A stretch of DNA of 7,149 nucleotides from a candidate division Zixibacteria bacterium 4484_93 (GTDB lineage Bacteria; UBP14; UBA6098; 4484-93): assembly GCA_002085385.1 (NCBI GenBank), contig NATO01000069.1:1-7149 (forward strand), read 5' to 3'. The stretch's first letter is position 1, and the number at the start of each line of letters is the position of its first letter. Shown one piece after another: positions 1-6,175 of this stretch. The translations under genes were made by a program, and so were the position numbers. The notes beneath the pieces were generated by a model. It made no database searches and had not been told where the DNA came from. It saw only the letters and a list, made by a program, of their open reading frames with translations.

Positions 1-81
1 GGAGCCACCGTTATTCAAGCACTGGGAGAAGGCAGACAGGCAGCAAAAGGTATACACAATTATCTAAATGGTGTAAAGTAA
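1..81 (+). CDS. Glutamate synthase small subunit (GltD/GltA-like) or related flavoprotein, C-terminal end only
   Basis: Only the last 26 codons and the TAA stop are in the window, reading in frame from base 1. The peptide has the pattern G-A-T-V-I-Q-A-x-x-x-G-R-x-A-A-x-x-I-x-x-Y-L. This is the usual C-terminal end of the FAD/NAD(P)H-binding beta subunit of glutamate synthase and of its close relatives (the NfnB/SudA-type flavoprotein and the dihydropyrimidine dehydrogenase subunit). In those proteins it is the helix that packs near the FAD after the GD..-G-A-x-x-V motif. If it is glutamate synthase, the subunit would pass electrons from NADPH to the large subunit for glutamate formation from glutamine and 2-oxoglutarate. 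The fragment is too short to separate these relatives. It converges on the minus-strand lipoprotein gene. Confidence 0.7.
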   Translation, partial: GATVIQALGEGRQAAKGIHNYLNGVK

Positions 82-94
82 CTTCTTAAGTGAT

Positions 95-118
95 GCAAAA
101 AACTCCCAGGTTTTTGGC
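95..118. terminator. Weak A/T hairpin between convergent genes, possible bidirectional terminator
   Basis: An inverted repeat pairs AAAAAC (98-103) with GTTTTT (110-115) around a 6-base loop, flanked by GC/GC at the ends. An A-run lies on the left and a T-run on the right, so transcripts from either strand would carry a short hairpin with a U-rich arm. It sits between the stop codons of the flavoprotein fragment (+) and the lipoprotein gene (-), where terminators are expected. The stem is AT-rich and the U-run is inside it, so termination strength is doubtful. Confidence 0.35.
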
Positions 119-139
119 AAGTTACAGCATTTAATTTTA

Positions 140-1036
140 TTATTCGAGAAGTTCTGTCTTTGTCCTGTCCTCCTCGTAGTAGGTAACCTGCTGGTGTTCG
201 CCGGTCGACTCGTTTGTCTGGTCGATAGTGAACTCTATCATCCAGGAGATGTTATTCTTCACCACGCATCCCTTCTCGAAATCAAAATACAGCATTCCCT
301 TGCCATCGCCTGTGCCGGCTACCTCGTATGAGTATATCTCCCCCTCCTGTTCGGTCGTTCCACTGCCTGTGACGGTGATAGCAACTTTTGTTTCAATCTT
401 AGCACAGCGGTGTCCACCATACTCGACGAAATCCTTGAGGGTATAATTCTTGACTGTCTTATTCGTAGCGACACCGTCGCGTGTGGTGGTGTTTGTATTG
501 ACGACCTTCTGCCAGGTATCGCCGATTTTCAAATTTCTTGCCGGGAAGTATTCTATCTGATATGTTGCATACCCATTCGCAATAGCCTCTCCTCTATCGA
601 CACCAGATTCATCCATACCGACATTGTCCAGCCCGTTCCAGTCGAGCATCTGCCCCGAGCTATCAACAACTATAGCGAGGTAATCACCGATAAGCTCGTT
701 CTGGCTCGTATCTGGCTTCATCGAGCCGCCCTCGATTACGCTACCCTCAGATTTATCAAAGAATACACGGAAACTGATTGAACCGTCATCATTGAGCCTC
801 TCCGTAGTGAACCTTGTCCAGGAATCGCTTTTCCTGTGGATACGCTTGTTGTATCCTTTCTCGCTGAACTCGGTCACAATATCGCTCGATGACTTGTACA
901 AAAGTGTATCACCGATAGATGGCGCATAAGACAGCCTTGTCCCCTGAGCGACTATATTACCTGTCAGGCTCTTCTCTCCGGCGCATCCAGCGAGAAAGAA
1001 CAAAAACAGAACAGAAATCAGCAGAACCCTTTTCAT
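140..1036 (-). CDS. Predicted outer-membrane lipoprotein of unknown function, 298 aa
   Basis: The protein starts with a classic type II signal peptide: M-K-R, a hydrophobic run (residues 4-15) and a lipobox L-A-G-C with the lipidated Cys at 18. It is therefore expected to be processed by Lgt and Lsp. Residue +2 is Ala rather than Asp, which would permit sorting to the outer membrane. The mature part has no cysteine-rich or catalytic motif that I recognise. It is rich in alternating polar and hydrophobic beta-strand-like segments, with two similar G-D-T-(L/W) turns near residues 43 and 181. It loosely resembles DUF6263-type beta-rich lipoproteins, but this is an impression and not a match. I chose the ATG at 1036 over an in-frame GTG at 1075 because it puts M-K-R directly before the hydrophobic core and has a GGGGGG ribosome site 4 bases upstream. 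It is the last gene of the kdsA-peptidase group, 42 bp after the peptidase stop. Confidence 0.8.
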   Translation of the reverse strand: MKRVLLISVLFLFFLAGCAGEKSLTGNIVAQGTRLSYAPSIGDTLLYKSSSDIVTEFSEKGYNKRIHRKSDSWTRFTTERLNDDGSISFRVFFDKSEGSVIEGGSMKPDTSQNELIGDYLAIVVDSSGQMLDWNGLDNVGMDESGVDRGEAIANGYATYQIEYFPARNLKIGDTWQKVVNTNTTTRDGVATNKTVKNYTLKDFVEYGGHRCAKIETKVAITVTGSGTTEQEGEIYSYEVAGTGDGKGMLYFDFEKGCVVKNNISWMIEFTIDQTNESTGEHQQVTYYEEDRTKTELLE

Positions 1037-1040
1037 TTTT

Positions 1041-1046
1041 CCCCCC
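1041..1046 (-). promoter_or_regulatory. Ribosome binding site that decides the lipoprotein start
   Basis: On the minus strand a run of six G flanked by A-runs lies 4 bases before the ATG at 1036. It favours that start over the in-frame GTG at 1075, which lies only 3 bases after the upstream stop and would add 13 charged residues before the signal peptide. Confidence 0.6.
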
Positions 1047-1078
1047 TTTTTTATCCTGACATTAGCAACCATCACAAA

Positions 1079-3412
1079 TTATTTCAGATACACAACCTTC
1101 TTTGTAACCGAGCATTCGCCGTCGGTGACGGTGACAAAATATATCCCCGAGCCTTCCGTTGTCGGCTCATAACAGAAGCTTTCCACACCCACCGGCAATC
1201 TTTCCACAATAACTGCTTCACCCAGTATGTTCCTTATGGTTACTGTATGCTCTCTATCTGAACTGCTTGAAATATTTATTACCAGCCGTGAATTAAACGG
1301 ATTCGGCGATACATAGACATCGAGAGATAACGGTAGATTTATTCTCTCCTCCGCTTCGACGGATGTAGCGGTATAGCCGACTATGGCGAAATCGTCTATA
1401 TACCAGCCCAGATGGTGCACATAATTATCGGAGCAAAAGGAGAACAGGAACCTGACATCATCGCCGCAGTATGCGGATATATCGAACATTACATTCTTCC
1501 AGCCGTTCGACATACCCGAGAAGCAGGAATCTCCCGCCATACTGCTGTATTCGTAGAAGACCCCGGTGTATCCTGTGAGCGGGCTCACGACAGCAGGCAT
1601 CCCGCCATCGACAACTATCTTTACATTGCCGCCATCGTAGCAGATTCCATCGTATTCGATGTCATACCAGTGCCAGAAGGAAAGATATTTTGCGGTGCTA
1701 TCGATATGGATAACAGGTGATGAGAGAACTGCTGTCTGTCTATCGTGGTAGTCGCCTGCAAGCACCGTTGCCCAGACATTTGGAGCTGAATGCGAGCCAA
1801 CATCGGCAACAGGAACCCCCCTCTGCCATTCGCTACCTGAGACAACAAAGAAATCATCGCCCGACCCATCGAAATTCTCGGCAAAGAGGGTCTCTGGTGT
1901 CCCAATGATAAAAGAAACCGTCTCCTGCTCCACATATCCTATATCCTCCGTGCAGGATAAGACAATTCTCGCAGCAGCTCCCGGCTCCGCATCATCGGAA
2001 AGATGGATGAGAAAGCTTTCGTACTCGGAGTTTTCAAATGAGCTTACCGGGCTCCACAGAACAGAATCCCTGATAACCTCGATGTGAGATGAAGCAGAAA
2101 CTATTCTTCCTATGACCTCACGGCTCGTTCCCAGTCCGCAGTTTCTGACACGGCAGGAGACAGAGAGCGTCTCGCCTGGGTCAAGGAAGCCGTTTTCGTT
2201 TCCGAGCGAGTCGAATATAACAACATCACCATAGTGGACATAAGAGACAGCCATATAGGCAAGCCTTATGTTTGCCGGCAGGTTATCCTGGTTTATAGGT
2301 ATAATCCGCTCGGTTGGAGGCCAGAAACCATCCTCACCTGAGCCTGCCTCGGGGGTAACCGAAAGCACCCTCGGCTTGGTTATTGTATCACCGTAAGCCC
2401 AGTCGTTTGCGTCTCCATTGGTCGGGTATATGGTGGTGGCACCCGAACCATATATATAATGGTTCTCCTTCGAGAAGAGCTGCATCATCTCCATAAATTT
2501 AGAGTAGTCGGCGCAGGTGTCGGCTGTGTATCCCCAGGGAGCAAGATACATCGCTGAATATGTGTGATACGACAGGTTCAACAGTATATTGCGTCCAGCA
2601 TAGAACCCCCTCATTGTCTGTGTCTCTGGCTCGGAGAATGCCTCCGGTCCCCTGTATGTCTCATCAGCCGGGTTAGGCGATGACCCCTCATCATCATAAC
2701 CCCACATATAGCCGTAGTTCCTGTTCGGGTCGACACCGAATGTGCCATCACCATTGTCCCTGCGGTTCTTACGCCACATACCACCACCGCCGGGGTTCGT
2801 TATCTCATTATAGACATAGCCATCGGGATTAACTATCGGAATGAAGAACATCTCCCTGTTGTTCACAAGATATGTGGCATCGTCAGATATCCCATAGTTG
2901 TCGAGAAGGTAGGAGATGAAATACAGAATGAGCTCCATACTACCCGGCTCCCTTGCGTGGTGCATCGCATCATAGAGTATCTCAGGCTCATCCTCATCGA
3001 CGGTTGGATTATCGGAAATCTTTATTATGTAAATCGCTCTACCCTCACAGCTGTATCCAATCGACTCCGGCGGTGAGACGATATCCGTATGCTCATTATA
3101 CACCGAATCGAGCCAGGCGACAACCTCGGAATATGTGTGATATCCACCCATAGAGAGCATAGGGTCGAGCCGTGAGGCATAGTATCCGGGCAGGTCATCT
3201 ATCAGCGGTTCATAATCCACTCCGGCGGATAGCAGATACCCCTTATCCTTCTCCCAGAGGACAACATCGGCATAGGCACCCGGTCGAACGGATGCTACAT
3301 CGAGATGCGAAAGAATCTGTGCATCCGTCGTATAAACCCTGACAAGCGACTGCGAGAAAATGGAGCCAGATAATGCAAAAACGAGAACTGCCAACAGAAA
3401 AATCCGCTTCAT
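1079..3412 (-). CDS. Secreted M14 zinc carboxypeptidase with C-terminal PNPFN sorting tail, 777 aa
   Basis: A signal peptide occupies residues 1-20 (M-K-R-I, hydrophobic core, S-x-F-S-Q end). About 70 residues of likely propeptide follow, then an M14 peptidase domain at about 91-395. By comparison with carboxypeptidases A and T, the zinc ligands are H152 and E155 (H-A-R-E-P) and H283 (S-Y-H-T-Y-S). Substrate-binding residues are R217, N230-R231 (D-P-N-R-N) and Y329, and the general base is E355, so the active site appears complete. After it come a beta-sandwich domain (about 395-505, D-P-G-E-T-L pattern), a MAM or immune-inhibitor-A-like jelly roll (about 509-680, ending G-W-Y-I-D-D-F) and a tail (about 695-777) opening S-P-N-P-F-N. 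That tail resembles type IX secretion sorting domains. Predicted role: extracellular or surface-bound protein degradation. Its ATG follows the kdsA TGA after one base, so translation is probably coupled. Confidence 0.93.
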   Translation of the reverse strand: MKRIFLLAVLVFALSGSIFSQSLVRVYTTDAQILSHLDVASVRPGAYADVVLWEKDKGYLLSAGVDYEPLIDDLPGYYASRLDPMLSMGGYHTYSEVVAWLDSVYNEHTDIVSPPESIGYSCEGRAIYIIKISDNPTVDEDEPEILYDAMHHAREPGSMELILYFISYLLDNYGISDDATYLVNNREMFFIPIVNPDGYVYNEITNPGGGGMWRKNRRDNGDGTFGVDPNRNYGYMWGYDDEGSSPNPADETYRGPEAFSEPETQTMRGFYAGRNILLNLSYHTYSAMYLAPWGYTADTCADYSKFMEMMQLFSKENHYIYGSGATTIYPTNGDANDWAYGDTITKPRVLSVTPEAGSGEDGFWPPTERIIPINQDNLPANIRLAYMAVSYVHYGDVVIFDSLGNENGFLDPGETLSVSCRVRNCGLGTSREVIGRIVSASSHIEVIRDSVLWSPVSSFENSEYESFLIHLSDDAEPGAAARIVLSCTEDIGYVEQETVSFIIGTPETLFAENFDGSGDDFFVVSGSEWQRGVPVADVGSHSAPNVWATVLAGDYHDRQTAVLSSPVIHIDSTAKYLSFWHWYDIEYDGICYDGGNVKIVVDGGMPAVVSPLTGYTGVFYEYSSMAGDSCFSGMSNGWKNVMFDISAYCGDDVRFLFSFCSDNYVHHLGWYIDDFAIVGYTATSVEAEERINLPLSLDVYVSPNPFNSRLVINISSSSDREHTVTIRNILGEAVIVERLPVGVESFCYEPTTEGSGIYFVTVTDGECSVTKKVVYLK

Positions 3413-3413
3413 A

Positions 3414-4223
3414 TCATTTACCCTTTATGCTTAAAATTTTATTCAATTCGACAACGAGTTTCTCCATACTGTGGAGCGGGAGCATAACGGCACTATCCGA
3501 TAACGCCTCGTCGGGGTTCGGATGCGTCTCGATGTATATCCCATCCACACCCAGAACAGCCGCTGCTTTCGCAAAAGGAATGGAGAAATCTCTTCTTCCG
3601 CCGGATGAGTCTCCTCTGCCGCCTGGTGTCTGGAACGAGTGCGTTGCGTCGAACAGGACAGGGTATCCAAGCGATTTCATAATGAGAATCGAGCGGAAAT
3701 CGACGACGAGGTTGCGATATCCGAAGAATGTCCCTCGCTCGGTGAGAATGACCTTATCGTTGCCGGCTCGCTCTGCCTTTTCTGCTGCGAATTTCATATC
3801 CTCGGGTGATAGGAACTGCCCCTTCTTGATATTTATTATCCTGCCCGTTCTTGCAGCCGATTCGATAAGCTCTGTCTGGCGGCAGAGAAATGCCGGTATC
3901 TGGATAATATTGGCAACCTCCGACACAGGCTTCGCCTCATCGGGCGTATGGATATCCGTGAGGACAGGGAAGCCATATTTCTCCTTCACGAGAGAAAGTA
4001 TCCTCAATCCCTCATCTATTCCCGGACCTCGATATGAGGTAGCCGAAAGCCTGTTCGCCTTCCTGTATGACCCCTTGAATACAAAAGGAATGTTATATTT
4101 TTTCTCTATTCGGAGGAGTTCCTCCGCAACGGATGTGGCAATATCCTCCGACTCGAGCGAGCAGGGTCCAGCGACAATGAAGAAATCCTCACCGATGCTA
4201 ATATCATTCAGCCTTATCGCCAT
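3414..4223 (-). CDS. kdsA: 3-deoxy-8-phosphooctulonate synthase (Kdo-8-phosphate synthase), metal-dependent class
   Basis: This cytoplasmic TIM-barrel enzyme condenses phosphoenolpyruvate with arabinose 5-phosphate to give Kdo-8-phosphate for lipopolysaccharide. At 269 aa it is close to the usual family length. Recognisable motifs are A-G-P-C-S-L-E-S near the N-terminus, K-A-N-R (55-58), Y-R-G-P-G (64-68), I-Q-I-P-A-F-L-C-R-Q-T (107-117), K-K-G-Q-F (133-137), E-R-G-T-F-F-G-Y (162-169), D-A-T-H-S (192-196) and E-T-H-P (232-235). Cys21, His195, Glu232 and Asp243 match the four metal ligands of the Aquifex-type enzyme; the E. coli type has Asn in place of the Cys. The residue after K-A-N-R is Leu where Ser or Thr is usual. 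I chose the ATG at 4223 (M-A-I-R) because GAGGAGG precedes it; the upstream in-frame start at 4250 lacks such a site. It is the first gene of the minus-strand group, divergent from asnA. Confidence 0.96.
   Translation of the reverse strand: MAIRLNDISIGEDFFIVAGPCSLESEDIATSVAEELLRIEKKYNIPFVFKGSYRKANRLSATSYRGPGIDEGLRILSLVKEKYGFPVLTDIHTPDEAKPVSEVANIIQIPAFLCRQTELIESAARTGRIINIKKGQFLSPEDMKFAAEKAERAGNDKVILTERGTFFGYRNLVVDFRSILIMKSLGYPVLFDATHSFQTPGGRGDSSGGRRDFSIPFAKAAAVLGVDGIYIETHPNPDEALSDSAVMLPLHSMEKLVVELNKILSIKGK
3421..3426 (-). promoter_or_regulatory. Peptidase ribosome binding site inside the kdsA 3' end
   Basis: AAAGGG on the minus strand lies 8 bases before the peptidase ATG (3412) and within the last codons of kdsA. 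The kdsA stop TGA and the peptidase ATG are separated by one base. This arrangement is typical of translational coupling within one mRNA. Confidence 0.6.
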
Positions 4224-4226
4224 TAT

Positions 4227-4233
4227 CCTCCTC
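4227..4233 (-). promoter_or_regulatory. Strong ribosome binding site deciding the kdsA start
   Basis: GAGGAGG on the minus strand stands just before the ATG at 4223, about 3 to 5 bases away depending on the register used. It supports M-A-I-R as the true N-terminus and removes nine residues from the longest reading frame. Confidence 0.65.
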
Positions 4234-4248
4234 AAAACAGCTATTAAC

Positions 4249-4276
4249 AATTTACTCTATTTTTTTAATCAATCAA
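4249..4276 (-). promoter_or_regulatory. Candidate promoter for kdsA-peptidase-lipoprotein
   Basis: On the minus strand TTGATT (4276-4271) is followed after 16 bases by TAAATT (4254-4249), in a strongly AT-rich stretch 26 bases or more upstream of the kdsA ATG. Each box has about 4 of 6 consensus sigma-70 bases. A second TTGATT copy (4272-4267) overlaps the first. This is inference from sequence alone; the region is AT-rich enough to produce such matches by chance. Confidence 0.35.
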
Positions 4277-4288
4277 GTGATTTTCTGG

Positions 4289-4316
4289 TTGACAGCGGAT
4301 AGTTTGCTATTATTTT
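4289..4316 (+). promoter_or_regulatory. Candidate sigma-70-type promoter for asnA
   Basis: A perfect TTGACA box (4289-4294) is followed after 16 bases by TATTTT (4311-4316). TATTAT (4309-4314) is a better -10 sequence but would leave only 14 bases. Transcription would begin near 4323, leaving a leader of about 40 bases that contains the AAGGAG ribosome site (4352-4357). The promoter is divergent from the kdsA one, with about 12 bp between the outer boxes, so the two could interfere with each other or share a regulator. Confidence 0.5.
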
Positions 4317-4364
4317 GGAGCGGTGAAGCAGAAAAACTAACAGAATTTCGAAAGGAGAGGCAAA

Positions 4365-5489
4365 ATGAGAGACAAGAAGGCAGACTTAGCTGGTCCAGGC
4401 ATCGGCAGCTACGAGGAACTGGAAAAGATACTTCCGAACGACTACACTCCTTTGCTCACTCCAAAGGAGAGAATGAAGGCGCTGTTTGCGGTGAAATCTT
4501 ACATTGAGGAGAACCTGTGTAAAGAGCTTAACTTAATGATGGTTCAGGTTCCGTTGATTGTGGATGTCGATAGCGGAGTCAATGATATGCTCGACCGCGA
4601 CGGCTCCAGAACACCCATCGAGTTCAATTGTGGATTGGGACTCGAGAAGCCCATCCGTGCATCCATCGTTCAGGCGGCAACAAAATGGAAACGTCTGGCA
4701 TTGAAGGAGTTCGACTGCGAGGTTGGAGAGGGCATCTGCACCGATATGAAGGCAGTGCGCAAGGACTATTTCCTCGACCACGACCACAGTTCCTATGTAG
4801 ACCAGTGGGATTGGGAGAAGGTTATCACCCCAGAAGACCGCAATCTCGACTATCTTAAGGAGACTGTCCGGAAAATCTGGAAGGTAATTGTAGGGGCGGG
4901 CAGGCTCGCGCAGGAAATGTTCCCGCAGCTCAAGACGGATAAATACCCGGATTTCCCGGATAAGCTCAAGTTTATCCATTCCGAGGACCTCCTCGATATG
5001 TATCCTGACCTGCCGCGCAAGGAGCGCGAGACAGAGATCTTGAAGAAATACCCTGCCATCTTCATCATCGGGATTGGCTGGGTTCTCAAGGACGGTTATC
5101 CGCACGAGATGAGAGCGGCGGACTACGACGACTGGGTGACACCAACTATGGACAACGGGAAACAGTATCATGGTCTCAACGGTGATATTCTCGTCTGGAA
5201 CCCGGTAACAAAGCGCCGCCATGAGTTGACCTCGATGGGAATCCGTGTCACCAAGGATACCCTCAAACAGCAACTCAAGATAACCGGGCAGATGGATTTC
5301 CTCAATTTACCATACCACAAGGCAATCTTGAACGACGAGATACCACTCAGCATCGGCGGTGGCATAGGACAATCGCGGACATATATGTATCTGCTCAGGA
5401 CAGCTCACCTCGGCGAGGTCAGCGTTACCGTGTGGCCCAAGATACTCAAGGATATGTGCGCCAAGAGAAACATCTTCGTCCTGGAGTGA
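4365..5489 (+). CDS. asnA: Aspartate--ammonia ligase (asparagine synthetase A)
   Basis: AsnA makes asparagine from aspartate, ammonia and ATP through an aspartyl-AMP intermediate. It has a class II aminoacyl-tRNA-synthetase-like fold and acts as a cytoplasmic dimer. Family motifs are clear: K-W-K-R (107-110), G-E-G-I-x-T-D-M-K-A-V-R (121-132), Y-V-D-Q-W-D-W-E (144-151), D-Y-D-D-W (253-257), L-N-G-D-I-L-V-W-N-P (271-280), E-L-T-S-M-G-I-R-V (287-295) and the motif-3-like G-G-G-I-G-Q-S-R (331-338). The protein is 374 aa against 330 in E. coli. The excess is mostly an N-terminal extension of about 25-30 residues, with a few more spread along the chain. Just before K-W-K-R the usual V-H-S-L-A reads V-Q-A-A-T, so two normally conserved residues are changed. 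The start has AAAGGAGAGG 4 bases upstream and no better alternative. It has its own candidate promoter and no close partner. Confidence 0.95.
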   Translation: MRDKKADLAGPGIGSYEELEKILPNDYTPLLTPKERMKALFAVKSYIEENLCKELNLMMVQVPLIVDVDSGVNDMLDRDGSRTPIEFNCGLGLEKPIRASIVQAATKWKRLALKEFDCEVGEGICTDMKAVRKDYFLDHDHSSYVDQWDWEKVITPEDRNLDYLKETVRKIWKVIVGAGRLAQEMFPQLKTDKYPDFPDKLKFIHSEDLLDMYPDLPRKERETEILKKYPAIFIIGIGWVLKDGYPHEMRAADYDDWVTPTMDNGKQYHGLNGDILVWNPVTKRRHELTSMGIRVTKDTLKQQLKITGQMDFLNLPYHKAILNDEIPLSIGGGIGQSRTYMYLLRTAHLGEVSVTVWPKILKDMCAKRNIFVLE

Positions 5490-5563
5490 ACAAAAGCATT
5501 TCTCGGCGATTTCTAAAAAGAAGCGGCAACAGAAGTTCACTCGCAAGCATCAGATTTTCGTGT

Positions 5564-5583
5564 TAGCGGCAGTAAAACCGCTA
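5564..5583 (+). repeat. Inverted repeat (hairpin 1)
   Basis: TAGCGG (5564-5569) and CCGCTA (5578-5583) form a perfect 6-bp stem with an 8-base loop. Allowing one bulged T adds a G-C and a G-T pair at the base. No T-run follows, so it is not a standard intrinsic terminator. Confidence 0.55.
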
Positions 5584-5591
5584 CGCAAAGC

Positions 5592-5614
5592 GCTCGGTAA
5601 ATAAGCCTCCGAGC
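5592..5614 (+). repeat. Inverted repeat (hairpin 2)
   Basis: GCTCGG (5592-5597) and CCGAGC (5609-5614) form a perfect 6-bp stem with an 11-base loop, starting 8 bases after hairpin 1. The right arm, CCGAG, can alternatively pair with CTCGG at 5621-5625, so two exclusive folds are possible upstream of the trmO-like start. Confidence 0.5.
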
Positions 5615-5647
5615 AATAATCTCGGGCTGGCTGTGGCAAGCAAAATT

Positions 5648-6127
5648 ATGAACAGGATAATAATGCATCCAATCGGGATAATTCACTCACCTTATAAAGA
5701 AGCCAGAGACATTCCCATACAGGGAACTTTTAAGAATAATATTAAGGCGTGGATTGAACTGAAAGATAAATATGTTCCTGGCTTAAAGGACCTGGATAAA
5801 TTTAGCCATGCCATATTAATATACTATTTTCACAGGTCACACAAAGAGGATATTGAAGGGAGACCATTCCTCGAGTGTGGGAAACACGGAATATTTGCTA
5901 TAAGAAGCCCTCATCGCCCTAACCATATAGGGCTTTCCATTGTGAAAATCGAACGAATCGAGGGAAACAAAATGCACTTTACGGAAGTAGATATCCTTGA
6001 TGAAACGCCGCTACTTGATATAAAACCTTATGTAAAATATTTCGATAGCCGGAGCAATGTCATCTCAGGTTGGTTAGATAAACACTTCAAAAACGGGAAT
6101 ATCCCGGACGAAACCATTATAAAATAG
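5648..6127 (+). CDS. trmO: TrmO/TsaA-family tRNA-Thr (t6A37) N6-methyltransferase-like protein
   Basis: The product matches the single-domain UPF0066/TsaA/TrmO family, a SAM-dependent beta-barrel methyltransferase. The E. coli member methylates N6 of t6A at position 37 in tRNA-Thr. Numbered from this start: H-P-I-G-I-I-H-S-P-Y-K (7-17), F-S-H-A (52-55), G-I-F-A-I-R-S-P-H-R-P-N-H-I-G-L-S (81-97) and D-E-T-P-L-L-D-I-K-P-Y (118-128). R-P-N-H-I-G has His where Pro is commoner. The protein lacks the C-terminal extension of the 235-aa E. coli enzyme, so its exact substrate is unproven. Three starts are possible: GTG 5633, ATG 5648 and ATG 5663. I prefer 5648 because it leaves the usual 6-8 residues before P-I-G, but only 5663 has a visible AGGA site (5654-5657). 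The gene is clearly richer in A and T than its neighbours, with many AAA, ATA and TTA codons, which hints at transfer. Confidence 0.85.
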   Translation: MNRIIMHPIGIIHSPYKEARDIPIQGTFKNNIKAWIELKDKYVPGLKDLDKFSHAILIYYFHRSHKEDIEGRPFLECGKHGIFAIRSPHRPNHIGLSIVKIERIEGNKMHFTEVDILDETPLLDIKPYVKYFDSRSNVISGWLDKHFKNGNIPDETIIK

Positions 6128-6154
6128 CGTTATCCATTCAGTCCGGCACCAGGT

Positions 6155-6175
6155 CCAAAATACCATTTGGTTTTT
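6155..6175 (+). terminator. Weak hairpin plus T-run after trmO
   Basis: CCAAA (6155-6159) pairs with TTTGG (6166-6170) around a 6-base loop, and TTTTT follows directly (6171-6175). It lies 28 bases after the trmO-like stop and before the MoxR promoter region, where a rho-independent terminator would be expected. The stem has only two G-C pairs, so its efficiency is uncertain. Confidence 0.4.

Larger units (their letters stand above)
5490..5647 (+). other. Intergenic region asnA-trmO with two GC hairpins
   Basis: No coding frame is convincing here. The stretch holds two perfect 6-bp stems in tandem (5564-5583 and 5592-5614). The right arm of the second can instead pair, imperfectly, with CTCGGGCT just downstream. 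No T-run follows either stem, so classical intrinsic termination is not supported. The hairpins could be the end of the asnA message, a leader structure for the next gene, or a remnant of something else. Confidence 0.5.

Noticed and set aside
410..781. 123-codon open frame on the + strand opposite the lipoprotein gene
   Set aside because: The lipoprotein on the other strand has a signal peptide, lipobox, ribosome site and operon context. This frame has none.
1037..1075. Longer lipoprotein start at GTG 1075
   Set aside because: It would place 13 mostly charged residues before the signal peptide and lacks a ribosome site comparable with the G-run at 1041-1046.
3373..4302. 309-codon open frame on the + strand antisense to kdsA
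   Set aside because: It lies almost wholly opposite kdsA, which has complete family motifs. Its translation has no recognisable motif, is very Ser-rich, and no convincing ribosome site precedes it.
4533..5273. 246-codon open frame on the - strand inside asnA
   Set aside because: It is the antisense of a well-conserved AsnA. The product shows no domain and no start signal.
5564..5614. Hairpin pair as a CRISPR or insertion-sequence end
   Set aside because: The arms are only 6 bp, the two stems differ in sequence, there is no repeat-spacer periodicity, and no transposase or cas gene is present.
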